A stretch of 64,000 nucleotides of DNA from Unio delphinus (GCA_029339505.1 JAQISU010001239.1:4025501-4089500), one strand, 5' to 3'. Positions 32,273 through 44,279 are shown, counted from the first letter of the stretch. The notes: a model not told the origin generated them from the letters alone. A program made the numbers and translations.

Positions 32273-32376
32273 CTAGAGCAAATTTGTTTTGCGTGGGCTG
32301 CAAAATGTACAACAATCAAAACATTTCTAGAGCAAATTTGTTTCGCGTGGACTGTATAATGTACAACAAGCAAAAC
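32273..32376. repeat. Tandem duplication, about 55-bp period
   Basis: CTAGAGCAAATTTGTTT..GCGTGG..CTG..AATGTACAACAA..CAAAACA occurs twice, starting near 32273 and 32327, with a few substitutions. Confidence 0.9.
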
Positions 32377-32677
32377 ACAAAACAATTGATTTATAAATTT
32401 ATATGCCAGCTCTTTCATTGCTGATCTAGTCATTTCTGGACCACTTTTCTTATACTACATCATACAAATAAAAAGCACTGTCGTATCCCGCACGAGAACT
32501 CTAAGACCTATTCCTCAATAGCTGCATAAAACTAAAGCACTACCATATCCTATATCTTACTAGTAACCAGTCTGCTTACTCCCTACTACATTATTTTCAA
32601 AGAAGTGCAGAAGAACATTCTGATACCTTACTACTGAAATACACCATACTAAATGTTACTATACTCTTGATTAAAAA

Positions 32678-32680
<3 letters not shown>

Positions 32681-32761
<81 letters not shown>
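32681..32761. repeat. (AT)n microsatellite
   Basis: About 80 bp of AT directly abutting the start of R1 copy 3. Confidence 0.97.
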
Positions 32762-32764
<3 letters not shown>

Positions 32765-33845
32765 GTTGAGTGGGATGCTCCCAATATTATTTAAATTATT
32801 ATTATAATTATATTATTAAATTATAATAAATTATTACCCTGGCTCGTTTTGTCAGAAATTGAAGCAGTGATAGAGAGATGCAAAGCTCAGAGCTCCCAGT
32901 CAGCGGTGCCGACAGTTAAATTAATGAATTCGCAAAATGTAAAATTTAAATAACAACAATTTAATATAATTCAATAATTGAGAGATGACTTCCCAAAAAT
33001 ATAATTAAAATTAAAACCCTATCACTCGTCTTTGACTCGACCAAGTGACGGGTTATTTCATCATCTGACTTAGTGTGATAGATTTTCGTCCTGTCCCTGT
33101 GTTCCTACTCATCTGTGTGATCTTTATCTGGACTGGTAACCCGATTCCCTCCAGACCGTCAAACTTCTACCGCCATTATTCCTTCTCTTTGTCTTCCAGA
33201 GATTTGGACAAACTATATTAGAGTAATTCCCACTGTCTCCTACAGTTTTTCTGGTCCCTAAAAGGTTCCTTTATTAACAAAGAAGTACATTAGCATAGCA
33301 TATTCTCGAAACTATCTAATTCACACTAAACATTAATATCATCAGATAGCCATTACATTCTTTGGTCGCATATATACAATTAGACGCATTTCTGTGCATA
33401 GCACTTCTTCAAAGACAGTGTACACATACATACAGACATGCACATATCCATGCGCTGATATATCCTTACGCATGATACTACTACAATGTATACACAAATA
33501 GGCATTTCCCTATTAACTAATGTTGCACACTTCAACCATTATACAAATTTTATAATTCATTTCAACATTTGCAAATCTATAATACGAAATGAATAAATGC
33601 ACGAGGTTACTACGAAGTAACCAAATAGAGATTACAATATTAATCTTTACATAAACATTAGCCATATCTCAAAATATGCATGTATATCAAACACTACGAA
33701 TGAATCACCCTACAAATGGTAATTCTACGTACTAAAGTATACATACTGCAATAATTAAAGTACATTTATTTTGCAGTAATATATTACAGCAATCGAGCAA
33801 ATAGTCACTGACCTGTACTGAAGCTCCTTATAATTCCCAGAATAC
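32762..33845 (+). mobile_element. R1 repeat, copy 3 (longest uninterrupted)
   Basis: Begins GTTGAGTGGGATGCTCCC. It contains GTGCCGACAGTTAAATTAAT, ATCACTCGTCTTTGACTCG, CATCATCTGACTTAGTGTG, ACTGGTAACCCGATTCCCT and the 3' block GGTAATTCTACGTACTAAAG to GTCACTGACC shared with copy 1. About 1.08 kb, no ORF. Confidence 0.75.
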
Positions 33846-34305
33846 AAGTTTCCCGTTAATTTAGAATGACGTAAGAGTAGCTTATCTTCCTTTATAATTC
33901 ACGCAGGCTTGTTTTAGCGATTACTATTGTTTAGTTCTCAAGATAATAGATGTAACTTGCGCTTCTAATGTTGGCCACGTCTTGCTTAATTCCAAGTGGA
34001 TGTTGATTTGTAAAAATATCAGACACTGATCCTTCCCAACAGTCTATCAAGGATGGATTTACGACTCCCTCCTGGTGTTCCTTTGATCCGAACGCAGAAC
34101 TCCACCACTTACCTGTGTAACATATGATGACAAATATTACATAACTGGCTTTGGCAAAATAAAGCGCGCGTCACTAGTTCTATGACCATGTCAATTATCT
34201 GGCTTGACACCTCATGTTCGTTGAATGGACTTTCATACATATTTACCTCGCGAAATTATTAGTCTCGGGGACTAACATATACATGTTGAAATCTGGTTAA
34301 TCGCA
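33846..34305. other. Gap after R1 copy 3
   Basis: May still belong to R1, but copy 1 runs into a LINE at this point so the right end cannot be compared. No gene seen. Confidence 0.35.
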
Positions 34306-34410
34306 ATTAATATATTTATGTTATTAAGTTAATAATGGGCCCGAGGTTATATATGCAATTACTATATTAATATATTTATGTTATTAAGTTAATAATGGGC
34401 CCGAGGTTAT
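34306..34410. repeat. 60-bp tandem duplication
   Basis: TTAATATATTTATGTTATTA, then AGTTAATAATGGGCCCGAGG, occurs twice with an exact 60-bp period. The two copies differ only at their outer edges, so the event is recent. Confidence 0.93.
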
Positions 34411-36761
34411 GTGTCAGAAAATACTCTAGATTGCTATGACACTCTAGGCCAATTGAATTTTTATTTATTCTTGGCCCGTACTTTTATTATATAAGTATAT
34501 ACAACTATATAACTTATCATGTTATGATTTTGGTTTTGAAAATAAATGTCAATGCTGTACTGAACATTCGACATGTCTTTCGTTATATGAATGAAATCTG
34601 AATACCGCGCCTTTACTGCAAGGACATGATTTTCATTGCATAGTTAACGAAACTAAGAGCGTTAAAGCTTATGGAATGTTATTTAGACCAGGAACCACCG
34701 CAAAATATTGAAATAACAAAAATCGCAATGCATCAATGAAAATAGAAGATATATCATATAAGGATAAAAAGTTGATCCGGTTTTATTCCATCTAAAACGG
34801 CTCTTATAATTGTCCCCTTTGAGTGTGTCTATCATGGGTGGGGTAAACGTTGAAATGTGCTGTGTGCATCAAGATTATTTCCCGGATAGTTTGGCTCATA
34901 GGTCAGTGATCGTACCTGAAAATAACGAATAGTTTAATTTTGGAGTACTTTGTGCTTCATTACCTTTATAGTACAGGAAGAGAAAAATATAATACATGAT
35001 AAAATATAGGTCTAGAGTGTGGATGAAAGTGTACTGCTTACATGAAAGATAAGTTGTTTACTGATACACATATCATACGTCACTTCTACTCTCTTTCGTA
35101 CTAATATCAGATCAGTAGTAGCTAAAATAGCATGTCCTTTGAAGTGTTAGTATAAAGCAATTTATTTTATAGTTATTGTAAAAAGCCAAAGGGGTATCTT
35201 TACCGAGCGAATTCAACCCTTGAGTGAATCCTATTATAAGTCACTTGTTTTCTCTTTATTTTCAAGGACTTTTCGAAACAATCGTTGTCTACTGAAAATT
35301 CCATCTCATCCATTTTGTAAATAATTTTTCTCTAATCAGTACATGATTATACATATCACAACTACATATTTGCATCACAATTTCACAGTTGCATGCCAGC
35401 CTCACAACTGCATGGTGTCTCATTATTACATTGCCGTAACGTAGCGGCAGTTATACCTGCCGTGAAAATATATAACTCAAACAACAAATACAGGGAGCTA
35501 TTTTTTCTCACTCTACCCAAGGTCAATCAAATCATTATTTTAAGCCACATTTCGCCTGTAACGCTTCACCATACATGTATTTACCATCGAAACAACAATA
35601 AAAGGCGACCAAATATAATGGAACAGTCCTTCTCAGTTATTAAATTGTACAACGTATCTGTCATAGTCACATTTACTTAACATGGAGATACACAATCAAA
35701 CCACACAATTCGATTTTAATAGGGACTACTTTACGTGGCTCTGAACGTTCATGCCATCACGAAACTAAACCATGCTATCATGAAATCTCAAGTGCACTGC
35801 ACTGTGACGTTTGCCCCGAGCAATTGGCTAATTACTTGGGATGAGGACTGTCTCCCCAACAACGACTTCCTATAATCAAAACAACATATCACAAAAATCG
35901 AATAAATCTTTAAAACAGATTTAAAGAGAGATATATACATTGGCGCATACCCCAGATTTATTACAGTACATGTATATTAAACTGTGATTTGCCCATGGCG
36001 TATAAATACGCATAATGGCCATCACATTACAACTTAAAATGAGGAGGGGGAGATGTTTTACTAAACAAACGTATGATTTGCCGGGAATAAATATAATTCA
36101 ATGAATGTATTTTAAAAAGACAACCACGAAGCAGATCCAATTGCTATTTAGTAAAGGGATTCAAAGCTAAGACCAGCACAATTTTATCAACCAGAAAGTC
36201 ATATTACCGATGATAGCTACAAACCCAAAATGGTTTAGGAAAGATGTCGTCGGAATGAACAAACTGGGATGCATAATGAAAAGAATGAAAGAAAAAAATA
36301 CTACAGAAAGAAATGAGAAACATCAATAGCAGGAAGTAAGTTAAGAGACAAATACATCAAATATGCAAATTTCAGCCAATAAAAATGTAGTCTATAAATA
36401 GTTACTCAAGCATCAATGAAAACAGCAAGATATATACTCCAATTTCCTGAGCAACACCGATCACCCGAGTAATATTGCTGTCAACCTCAAGCCCCACAAC
36501 GGATTTTAAACTGAACCACATTAGACTGCGTCATCGGAAGTTCACAAATATATAATATACATAATCATATTAACTACAATCCAGCTTATACTTCTAACAT
36601 CACAGTAAAGAATATGTGTTACGGCCCCGCCCCCTACCCCCCCCCCCCCAAAAAAAAAAAAATAACCCCAACTCCACAGCAACAGTGTAAAAACGATATC
36701 TAACTGGGTCAACAGTTTTCAACAGTCAACTTCTCAAATGGGTACGGAATTACAAAAACTA
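34411..36761. other. Long AT-rich gap
   Basis: No supported exon. A C-run followed by an A-run lies at 36638-36661. The plus frame 35393-35680 is not supported by motif, splice sites or composition. Confidence 0.4.
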
Positions 36762-36888
36762 ACTCGTAAATAGGAGATAGTTGGTAGTAATTACGAGATA
36801 ACTGACTCGTACATACGAGATAGTATGTCGTAATTACGAGATAACTAACTCGTAATTTCGAGATAGTAGTTCGTAATTACGAGATATA
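36762..36888. repeat. Palindromic minisatellite, TCGTAATTACGAGATA units
   Basis: Six units, alternately about 23 and 20 bp, each centred on the palindrome CTCGTAATTACGAG or a one- or two-base variant. Every unit is its own hairpin. Confidence 0.9.
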
Positions 36889-37294
36889 ATTTATTTTTAT
36901 TTGCACATGGCATTAATAGGCATTACAATGGCTCCACAACAGAAACATATGAGAATTATTGAAAGATCGAAATCGCGACAGCCACGACATGATAAAATAC
37001 TCTCTAATGATGGTTTCATTCTTTAAATATGTTTAATTACATCTTGTTTCTTCGTTATTTTGAGGTTTCTCTCTTAAACCAATATGTAATTTTGATTTAT
37101 TTTTGTTTTGTGTTTAGCTTATATAAAATCTCACTCCATTAGTTGTGATGGTTTATTGTTTTCTGATAAGTTTCCTTTCATTTTATCCTTTCTGTAAAAG
37201 ACAACTAAAACTGTTGTTCTTACAACACATTTTCTGCCTTTTGCCACACCCCAACAGCAAAATTCGTTAGGTTTAGGTTAGTTGCATTATTTCT

Positions 37295-37347
<53 letters not shown>

Positions 37348-37569
37348 GGCACACTTATTCTTTATAATTTAAGTATTCGTATTGTTATCCAGCTCGATGC
37401 AAATGCCGGTACTGTCATTGTTCATGACACAGAATTCTACAATTTCGAAGTTTAAATTTTCATTATCGAAACACATTGAATGTCAAATCTCGGTTCTGTG
37501 CTCACTGAAATTATGAAATGCGAAAAGAAACCTATATTAGTTAATATGATTGTAAAGGTTCCAGTTAAC
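36889..37569. other. AT-rich gap with (ATA)n
   Basis: Contains (AAT)n at 37296-37346. No gene seen. Confidence 0.5.
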
Positions 37570-38168
37570 TAGGTTGGGGTAGGGTGTTCCCAGTATTATT
37601 TTTAATTATTAAAGAATATCCACCCTGTCTCGGTTTTTGTTAGAAATTGAAGTAGTGATAGAGAGATGTAAAGCTCCGGGCCCCCAATACACAAGGTGAA
37701 TTTAAATAAACAATTTAATACCATTCAATAATAGATGGTCATTTCTCAGATGAAACTCAATAGTTAATTCCCTATTACTCGTCTTTCACCCGACCAAGTG
37801 ACGACCATGTTCATCATCTGACGTAGCATAATAGATTTTCCTCTTGTCTTGTGTTCTTACTGATCTGTATTATGCTTTCTCTGGACTGGTACTCCAGTTC
37901 CCCTCCAAGCCATCGACTTCTGCCTTCATTCTCTACTTTTCTCGTCTCCCAGAGACTCGGGACCAACTGCACTAGATTATTTCCCTCTGTCTCTTACAGG
38001 AACACACAAGGACATTAGCATATTCATCTAGCTATCTTTCTAGACTTACACTAAACAACAATATATTATCAGATAAGCCATTCGTGCACATCGAAATACC
38101 CATACTTTATGACATGGTGTACACGGTATCAACTGCTGATCATGCGTATATCAATAGATGTCATCACT

Positions 38169-38170
<2 letters not shown>
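37570..38170 (+). mobile_element. R1 repeat, copy 4
   Basis: Begins AGGTTGGGGTAGGGTGTTCCC, then GTAGTGATAGAGAGATGTAA, CTATTACTCGTCTTTCACCC and CTGGACTGGTACTCCAGTTC. Cut by the (TA)n run and the LINE that follows. Confidence 0.75.

Positions 38171-38171
<1 letters not shown>

Positions 38172-38266
<95 letters not shown>
38172..38266. repeat. (TA)n microsatellite
   Basis: About 93 bp of TA between R1 copy 4 and the LINE. Confidence 0.97.
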
Positions 38267-38267
<1 letters not shown>

Positions 38268-40435
38268 CATCGCCAGACTACAGGAAACACGGCTATCAGA
38301 TTCCGGGTAACTCAGGGAAGAGAACTACGCGTTCTTTTGGTAAGGTAAGAGCGCTGATGAAGCTAGAGCGTTTTGTGTTGGATTCGCCGTCATGAACTCC
38401 ATGCCAGGGAAGAAAGAACTCTGCCAAGAAGGAAACAGAAGACTGTTATCCCTCTACCTCCACACCACAACCGGGCCTGTCAACCTGATCAGAGTTTACG
38501 CTCTACACTAAGCGCCATCGCAGATACCAGGGATGATGAGTTCTACGATGAATTAAACTTGCTAATCGACAAAATTCCCAAACACTGACATCAATTGGAC
38601 TTGAACATTACGAAACTTTCGCCACGAAGGGTGGGCTTCTTACTCGTACCTTCCAGAGCGCTGACTGTAACACTGACCACTCGGTGATGTGCTTCAAAAC
38701 GAAGCTTCAGCCAAAGAAGCTACACCGCTCTAAGCAAGAGGATAAACTACGTATTAACTTGATCAAGATATCATATCCAGACAAGGTTGAGGAATTCACT
38801 CATGCCCTCTCCAATATGTTTGATTTATGATTCAGAACATCCCAACGACAGTGCCAAGGAGAGATGGGGTCACATCATATAAACTGTACAGCACAGCCAC
38901 ACGGATCCTTGGTAAGAAGCAGTCAAATAACACCGACTGATCTGAGGCTAACTGCGCCACACTCATGCCAGTCATAGAAGAGCGTCGCAGTGCTCACATA
39001 GAATAAAAACGATCCCCCTGACAGAGTATTCTACAGGCATACATATCTATGAGAAGCAAAGTGCAGATGTTAACACGTCAGTGCGCAGCTGAATAAGGCT
39101 TGAGCTCTCTAAGAGCATCCAGTTATCAGCATATATCGAAAACAACAGAGGCAAGTACGATGACATAAAGAAAGCACTAGGTCCCACGAAGAAAGCGATA
39201 GCTCCACTGAAGTCTTCCGTTGACGATACCATCCACGACCACGGCAAGCAAATGGAGCGTTGGGGTGGGGTACTGTTCTGAACTGTACTCCAGCGAGAAC
39301 CAAGTGACCAACGATTCCATCAACGCCATTGAAAACCTCTCGCTCGTGGCCGAACTGGACGAGAAACCTACTGTGGCAGAACTAAAGAAGGCCTTGGAGA
39401 AGCTGTCCTTAGGTAAAGCCCCAGGGAAGGATGTCATCGCAGCAGAAGCAATTAAGTGCGACTTCAGCATTCTGCTCACACACATGCACGACCTCCTCTG
39501 CCAGTGGCGGAATCAGGGAGCAGTGCCTCAAGACATGAAAGACACCAGAAATGCAGAGAATAGCACAAACCCCTCTTCCTGACCTTTATAGACCTCACCA
39601 AGGCGTTCGATCTGGTCAGCAGAGACGGACTCTTCACACTCCTGGCGAAGATTGGATGCCCTCCAAAGTTGCTAAGAATGAACCAGTCCTTCCACGATTA
39701 CATGAAAGGCACAGTGCAGTATGAGGGCTCAACGTCCGACCCCTTCAACAACCGCAGCGGAGTGAAACAGGGTTGCGTGCTAGGCCTAACACTCTTTGGC
39801 ATCTTCTTCGCTGTCCTGCTCAAGCATGCCTTTTTGACGTCCACAGAAGGGATATACCTGCACATGCGATCAGTCGGCAAACTATCCAACCTGGCACGAC
39901 TATAAGCAAAGAGCAAAGTGCGCGAAGCAACCATCAGGGACATGCTCTTCGCAGATAATGATACCCTTGCCACTCACACAGAAGCTGAGTTACAGTAACT
40001 GATGGAACGCTTTTCTAAGGCATTAGGTAAGTTTGTGTTTACCTTCAGTTCACGTACCTCGGTTCTACCATCACTAACAACCTATCGCTCGATGCTAAGC
40101 TCAAAAAGCGGATTGAAAAGGCATCAACAGCTCTCTCCAGGTTGTCGCAGAAAGTGTGTAGCAACAGCATGCTGACCTTGAGTAATAAAATCTCCGTGTA
40201 CCGTATATGTGTGCTAAGCACTCTTCTGTGTGCCGGTGAAACCTTTACTCTATGCCTCACAAAAGACTGAGTGTATTTCACATGGGATGTCTCTGACGCA
40301 TACTGGGGATCACATGGAGTGATCGAGTAATAAACACCGAAGTGTTTGAACGTACCAAGATTCCCAGCATGGTCACATTCCTCCGCCAACATCGCATCAG
40401 ATGGCTGGGTCATGTATTTCGGATTTGTTTTGATC
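38267..40435 (+). mobile_element. Non-LTR retrotransposon, same broad group as 1-3490, internally deleted
   Basis: Order on the plus strand: endonuclease pieces from 38267 ([10 protein letters not shown], then LHTTTGPVNLIRVYA near 38455-38500 and an NTDHSVMCFKTKLQPKK block at 38665-38720), a linker (KKALGPTKKAIAPLKSS near 39170), RT start 39220-39552 (LGKAPGKDVIAAEAIK), palm 39580-39905 (FIDLTKAFDLVSRDGLF, SGVKQGCVLGLTLFGIF), motif C as MLFADND near 39942, then a C-terminal domain (FTYLGSTIT near 40052; RLSQKVCSNSMLTLSNKISV near 40140; TKIPSMVTFLRQHRIRWLGH at 40358-40416). The stretch that joins APGKD to TKAFD in relatives is missing near 39552, and a further piece near 40027. Not functional. 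Confidence 0.87.
39220..39905 (+). pseudogene. LINE reverse transcriptase with deleted fingers region
   Basis: The frame 39220-39582 carries MTIPSTTTASKWSVGVGYCS, an ELDEKPTVAELKKALEKL helix and LGKAPGKDVIAAEAIK, then VPQDMKDTRNAENSTN. In related LINEs about 100 residues (the fingers, with the NNYRPISLLS and GFR blocks) separate this from the motif A block. Here motif A (FIDLTKAFD) follows directly in another frame. Downstream the frame 39669-39905 gives SGVKQGCVLGLTLFGIF and ends at a stop before motif C. The junction near 39552-39580 marks an internal deletion. Confidence 0.8.
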
Positions 40436-40827
40436 AGTATGATATCACAGTGTTAATACACCTGAACATGATTTGGAGCTCTTTGCAGCTCTGGCACTTA
40501 AAAATGTTTCATATATCTTTTGAACTCGATTGTCGTCTGTTTTCTAACCTTTTTCAGTCAAGCTCTAACCTGTTACCCCATTATATTATCTATTTTTATT
40601 GGTATATTCTATTACGGGGCCTACTTATCAATTGCTTGCAATGTTTTAGGACAATGGATCTATATTGACTAAGTGTTGTTTTCGATGAATCCCAATTCGT
40701 TTGCATTGATGATGATTTTTAACTGAAAGAAGTTGATAATCCTCTGTATGAAGATGCTGATGACAACAAATAGTACTGCACTGTCCTTAACGTCGATGAC
40801 TGTTAGTAGGAAACAGATTTACAATAA

Positions 40828-41072
40828 GCGGCCGAGTGATCTAAAGCGCTCTCCGTTACGGATCACTGTCATCTCACCTCAGTCTGCTTGGGTTCGAGTC
40901 TTAGATTCGGCCAATGTGGGTATGTGAGAAAGCTTGCCAGTAGCTTCTCGTGGACCGATTGTTCTTTCCGGTTTTTTTCCCCCGTTTTGTTCCTCCACCA
41001 ATAATACTGGCCGCCATGTATAGCCTATCGTGTGCTGAAAATGACTTTCAACCATACAACAATAACAGCAGC
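40828..41072 (+). mobile_element. SINE-A copy 4, 5' truncated
   Basis: Starts at CGGCCGAGTGATCTAAAGCG, lacking the first 12 or so bases. B box GGGTTCGAGTC. The 3' end is a diverged ACTTTCAACCATACAAC. Short flanking repeat ACAATAA (40821-40827 and 41073-41079). Confidence 0.85.
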
Positions 41073-41079
41073 ACAATAA

Positions 41080-41460
41080 TTTTAAAACAGATCTTAGAGG
41101 CTCCTTTGCGATTTAAAAAAAAACAAACTAGTTCATTATCAAATATAGGAGCATTACACATCCGCTGGCTCCAAGAACAATATCTTTAACATAATAAGTG
41201 ACCTTTGACCATTAAGCAATGAAAAGACAAGAAATGAGTGTTACCTACTATGGAATCAGCGGAGATCCGATTGAACATACAGTTGTACACATACAACTAA
41301 AGATTTAAGATTGTATCAATACTTTGAATATAATTAAATATTAGACAATTGAAAACTGAAATGAATGAATTTATTAATGGCTTTCCAAAGAGCACATTTC
41401 CAAATAATACATAATAATTTATTCGTAAACCTTTCCAACAATGTGTACTTGTACCTGCGA

Positions 41461-41518
<58 letters not shown>

Positions 41519-41806
41519 GTATATATTTATTCATGTATGTGATATATCCACATGTCGGCGGCAGACAGATATCGATTATCTTTGTAACAGAAGAGCTAGT
41601 CCAGCTTGGTTTGAATTCTGTGTAAACATGTTCTTGTTTAAACTGTGGACACTTTTAAATAATCTTATAGAGAACAAAGTACAGGAATGGTCGACTGCCA
41701 AGGATTGTTCAGAAATATATTTATTTTATCAAGACAAGAGTCAAAAGTTAATTGTTATATGTCAAGGATACTTAACTTTCTAGTTTGCTTCAGTAATTTT
41801 TATTTT
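41080..41806. other. Gap with (AC)n
   Basis: AT-rich, (AC)n at 41462-41515. The frames across it are repeat translation. Confidence 0.5.
41462..41515. repeat. (AC)n microsatellite
   Basis: About 53 bp of CA. Confidence 0.97.
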
Positions 41807-42719
41807 CAAACTTCAACGATCTTTCATCGAGATAAACCTGATTGAAATCAATAGGAATATGATTTATTTTCTAAAAAATTCGCAAACATAGCATTCGTTA
41901 TGTCTTTAATCTGCTGACAGATGAGACGAAGATACATCGTTGCTAAAATTTGACCTGGATCTGGCCATTTGTATTTTTAGTCACGTGACTGCACAAATCT
42001 CGCAACCTACATGTCCATGACATCAGAGGTCATACTGTCACGTGATATCAACAAATACGCCATGCCTAGTGTTGCTGTAGGAAAACAAATCCAACATAAA
42101 ACTGAGCGTCAGGTAATTTTTGTTTAGAAGAACGAAGAAAAATAAAGTTCCCAAACTATTTATTGCAAAAACAACGACCGAAAAATTAAAAAAATAAATG
42201 TAAATGTTGCAGCAATTTGAGAAAAACCGATTCATTACGCAGAGAGCATTGCAAGGTACAAGGTGTCACGTGCTACAAGCAAAAACATCGCTGACACGGG
42301 CTCGGTATTTCTAGAAAATAGTTTTCTCCACCCATCTGCGATACTGGCACGTTTCTGGTCGTTGATCACAGAATCAATATGTTTAGAATAAATTGTGCAT
42401 TATATTTTTTTTTTAAAAATTAAGCTGCTACTTTATAAAATGTTCAAATTATATGTACTACAATTTTGTTTATTGTCGATAGCACGTGACAATATGACCT
42501 CTGATGTCATTGACATGTAGGTTGCGAGATTTGTGCAGTCACGTGACTAAGAATACAAATGGCCAGATCCAGGTCAAATTTCAGCAACGATGTACTTTCA
42601 TCTCGTCTATCAGCAGATTAAAGAAATAACGAATGCTATGTTCACGATGTTTTAGAAAATAAATCATATTCCAATCGATTTCAATCAGGAATATCTCGAT
42701 GAAAGATCGTTTAAGTTTG
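41807..42719. mobile_element. Foldback element with 248-bp inverted arms
   Basis: 41807-42054 is the near-perfect reverse complement of 42474-42719, beginning CAAACTT(C/A)AACGATC and ending GTCACGTG(A/C)TATC(A/G)ACA. The spacer is 420 bp with no ORF of its own. The arms differ by scattered substitutions, roughly one in ten bases, so the element is not brand new. No clear TSD. Each arm carries two CACGTG sites, one of them GTCACGTGAC, and the spacer one more. Confidence 0.9.
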
Positions 42720-42844
42720 CTGGGCAGGCAAGTAAATAACGGCGAATTCCAACTTTTTGATAGGGAATGCGCTCTGACCCTACACCCCAACATGAATGTC
42801 CAAATATCAACAAATGGGATGGAAAGGGTCAGAGGAAACTCGGA

Positions 42845-42935
42845 CTATATAAACTGCCACACCGGAGACATCGTAGTGATATGACTGAAAAATTGCTTAA
42901 TCTACGTTAAAAATCCAAACCACACACACACACAC
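42845..42935 (+). mobile_element. SINE-B 3' fragment
   Basis: ATAAACTGCCACACCGGAGA, CATCGTAGTGATATGACTGA, then ACGTTAAAAATCCAAACC and an (AC)n tail match the 3' end of SINE-B. The tRNA head is missing. Confidence 0.85.
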
Positions 42936-43431
42936 ATAACCATATGGTATAACGGTACCTATTGCGCAAGTCCAGGTGGGAGGAGCGTAAGGTGTCCATT
43001 GCATTCAGAAATAAACAACAACACAAGCTATGATTTGTGGATTATGTAAGAGTTGTACTTTTTGTTAGGCTTTAAAAAAAAAGTATAGCCTCTTGGCAAC
43101 ATGTTAATTTATGCTAATTCCTATATAGATCATATTTTGTATTTTTTATGATTTTTTGAAAATGTGAGAGACATGACTGAAAATAAGTATGTTGTGACTA
43201 GATAACTCATACCCCTGTCTAGTTCCAGCAGAGTTATCTCTCTTAAATGCAATGGAGTACCTGGTATTGTCATCATTAAATTGACAATCTAACATTGTTC
43301 TCTATAACAGTGTGTGAGATGCACGCTAAATTAGGATAAAAAATATATTTATCTCTCCAAATATTAGCATTGAGGTCTATGGAAAAACAATTGGTACCGT
43401 GATACCATATAAAGACGTTCGAATATTATGT
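42936..43431. other. AT-rich gap
   Basis: Nothing recognised. Confidence 0.4.
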
Positions 43432-43680
43432 AAGTACGAAAGCACCGCATAGAAAGAGTTTGCACATCATTTGACGAAAGCACCGCATAGAAGGAAATTT
43501 GCACATCATATAAGGACAAACGTACATTAAATAAAGAAGTTTGCACATCATATAAAGACGAAGGCACCGCATATAAACGAATTTGCACATCATATAAGGA
43601 CAAACGTACATTAAATAAAGAAGTTTGCACCTCACATAAAGATGAAGGCACCGCATATAAAGAAGTGTGCACATCATAGA
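43432..43680. repeat. 42-bp minisatellite with 84-bp dimer organisation
   Basis: A-type units contain AAGGCACCGCATATAAA and B-type units contain AAACGTACATTAAATAAAG. Both end in TTGCACATCATATAA. They alternate A, B, A, B after a first A, A pair. The 42-bp period keeps a minus frame open for over 100 codons, which is why a repetitive ORF appears here. Confidence 0.92.
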
Positions 43681-43683
43681 AGG

Positions 43684-43780
43684 TAGTCTGATTACCTGCT
43701 TTAGTATGCTCCTTGCGTTGCACTCCTCTATACTAAGCTGAGTTTAACGCAGTAAGCATACTAAGCAGGGAACCAGGCTA
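43684..43780. repeat. Foldback element, copy 2
   Basis: TAGTCTGATTACCTGCTTTA is answered by TACTAAGCAGGGAACCAGGC, with TATGCTCCTTGCGTTGCACT in the left arm identical in kind to copy 1 at 31525. The right inner arm is reworked. It abuts the minisatellite. Confidence 0.88.
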
Positions 43781-44033
43781 ACAATGGGCTGACAGTCCAG
43801 CGAAATTAGTGATTTCTCACCTAATTTCTTATAAAGAGTAAATAACCAGACTGGGTGACCTATGACCATGAGTTGCTCCTGGACTATTAGGTAGATCTAT
43901 AAAATGCCCGCTAATTAGACAAACTCTATTTGGTTTATAAGCTATTTGTCTGGCGCTAGGTCGCCCAAAAGCCAGCCTAGCTGAACTTTGATCATCTGAA
44001 CCCTACTGTTTGCTAATACTGTATAATAAGTAA

Positions 44034-44036
<3 letters not shown>
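43781..44036. other. Short gap
   Basis: Nothing recognised. Confidence 0.4.

Positions 44037-44094
<58 letters not shown>
44037..44094. repeat. (CT)n microsatellite
   Basis: About 57 bp of CT. Confidence 0.97.
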
Positions 44095-44097
<3 letters not shown>

Positions 44098-44201
44098 TCT
44101 TTAATTTATTAATATAGCGAAATTCAGTACATGTAATCTAGAAATTGGAAAACAAAAATGTCTGAACTGATCAGTATCGCGAAACTACTTAAAAATAATA
44201 A

Positions 44202-44279
44202 TCCGGAAATTTGAAATTTGCAAGCAGAACAGGGTAACTATCCGGAAATTTGAAATTTCTAAGCAGAACAGGGTAACTA
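44202..44279. repeat. 39-bp tandem duplication
   Basis: TCCGGAAATTTGAAATTT(G/C), then AAGCAGAACAGGGTAACTA, occurs twice in a row (44202 and 44241), and a third unit starts TCCGG. Confidence 0.93.

Noticed and set aside
40027..40048. A 22-bp intron in the LINE (GTAAGT to TTCAG)
   Set aside because: Too short to be spliced by known animal machinery. More likely the product of deletion.
43364..43723. 119-codon minus-strand ORF with a 14-residue periodic protein
   Set aside because: The 42-bp minisatellite period is a multiple of three, which keeps the frame open. No start context or flanking coding signal.
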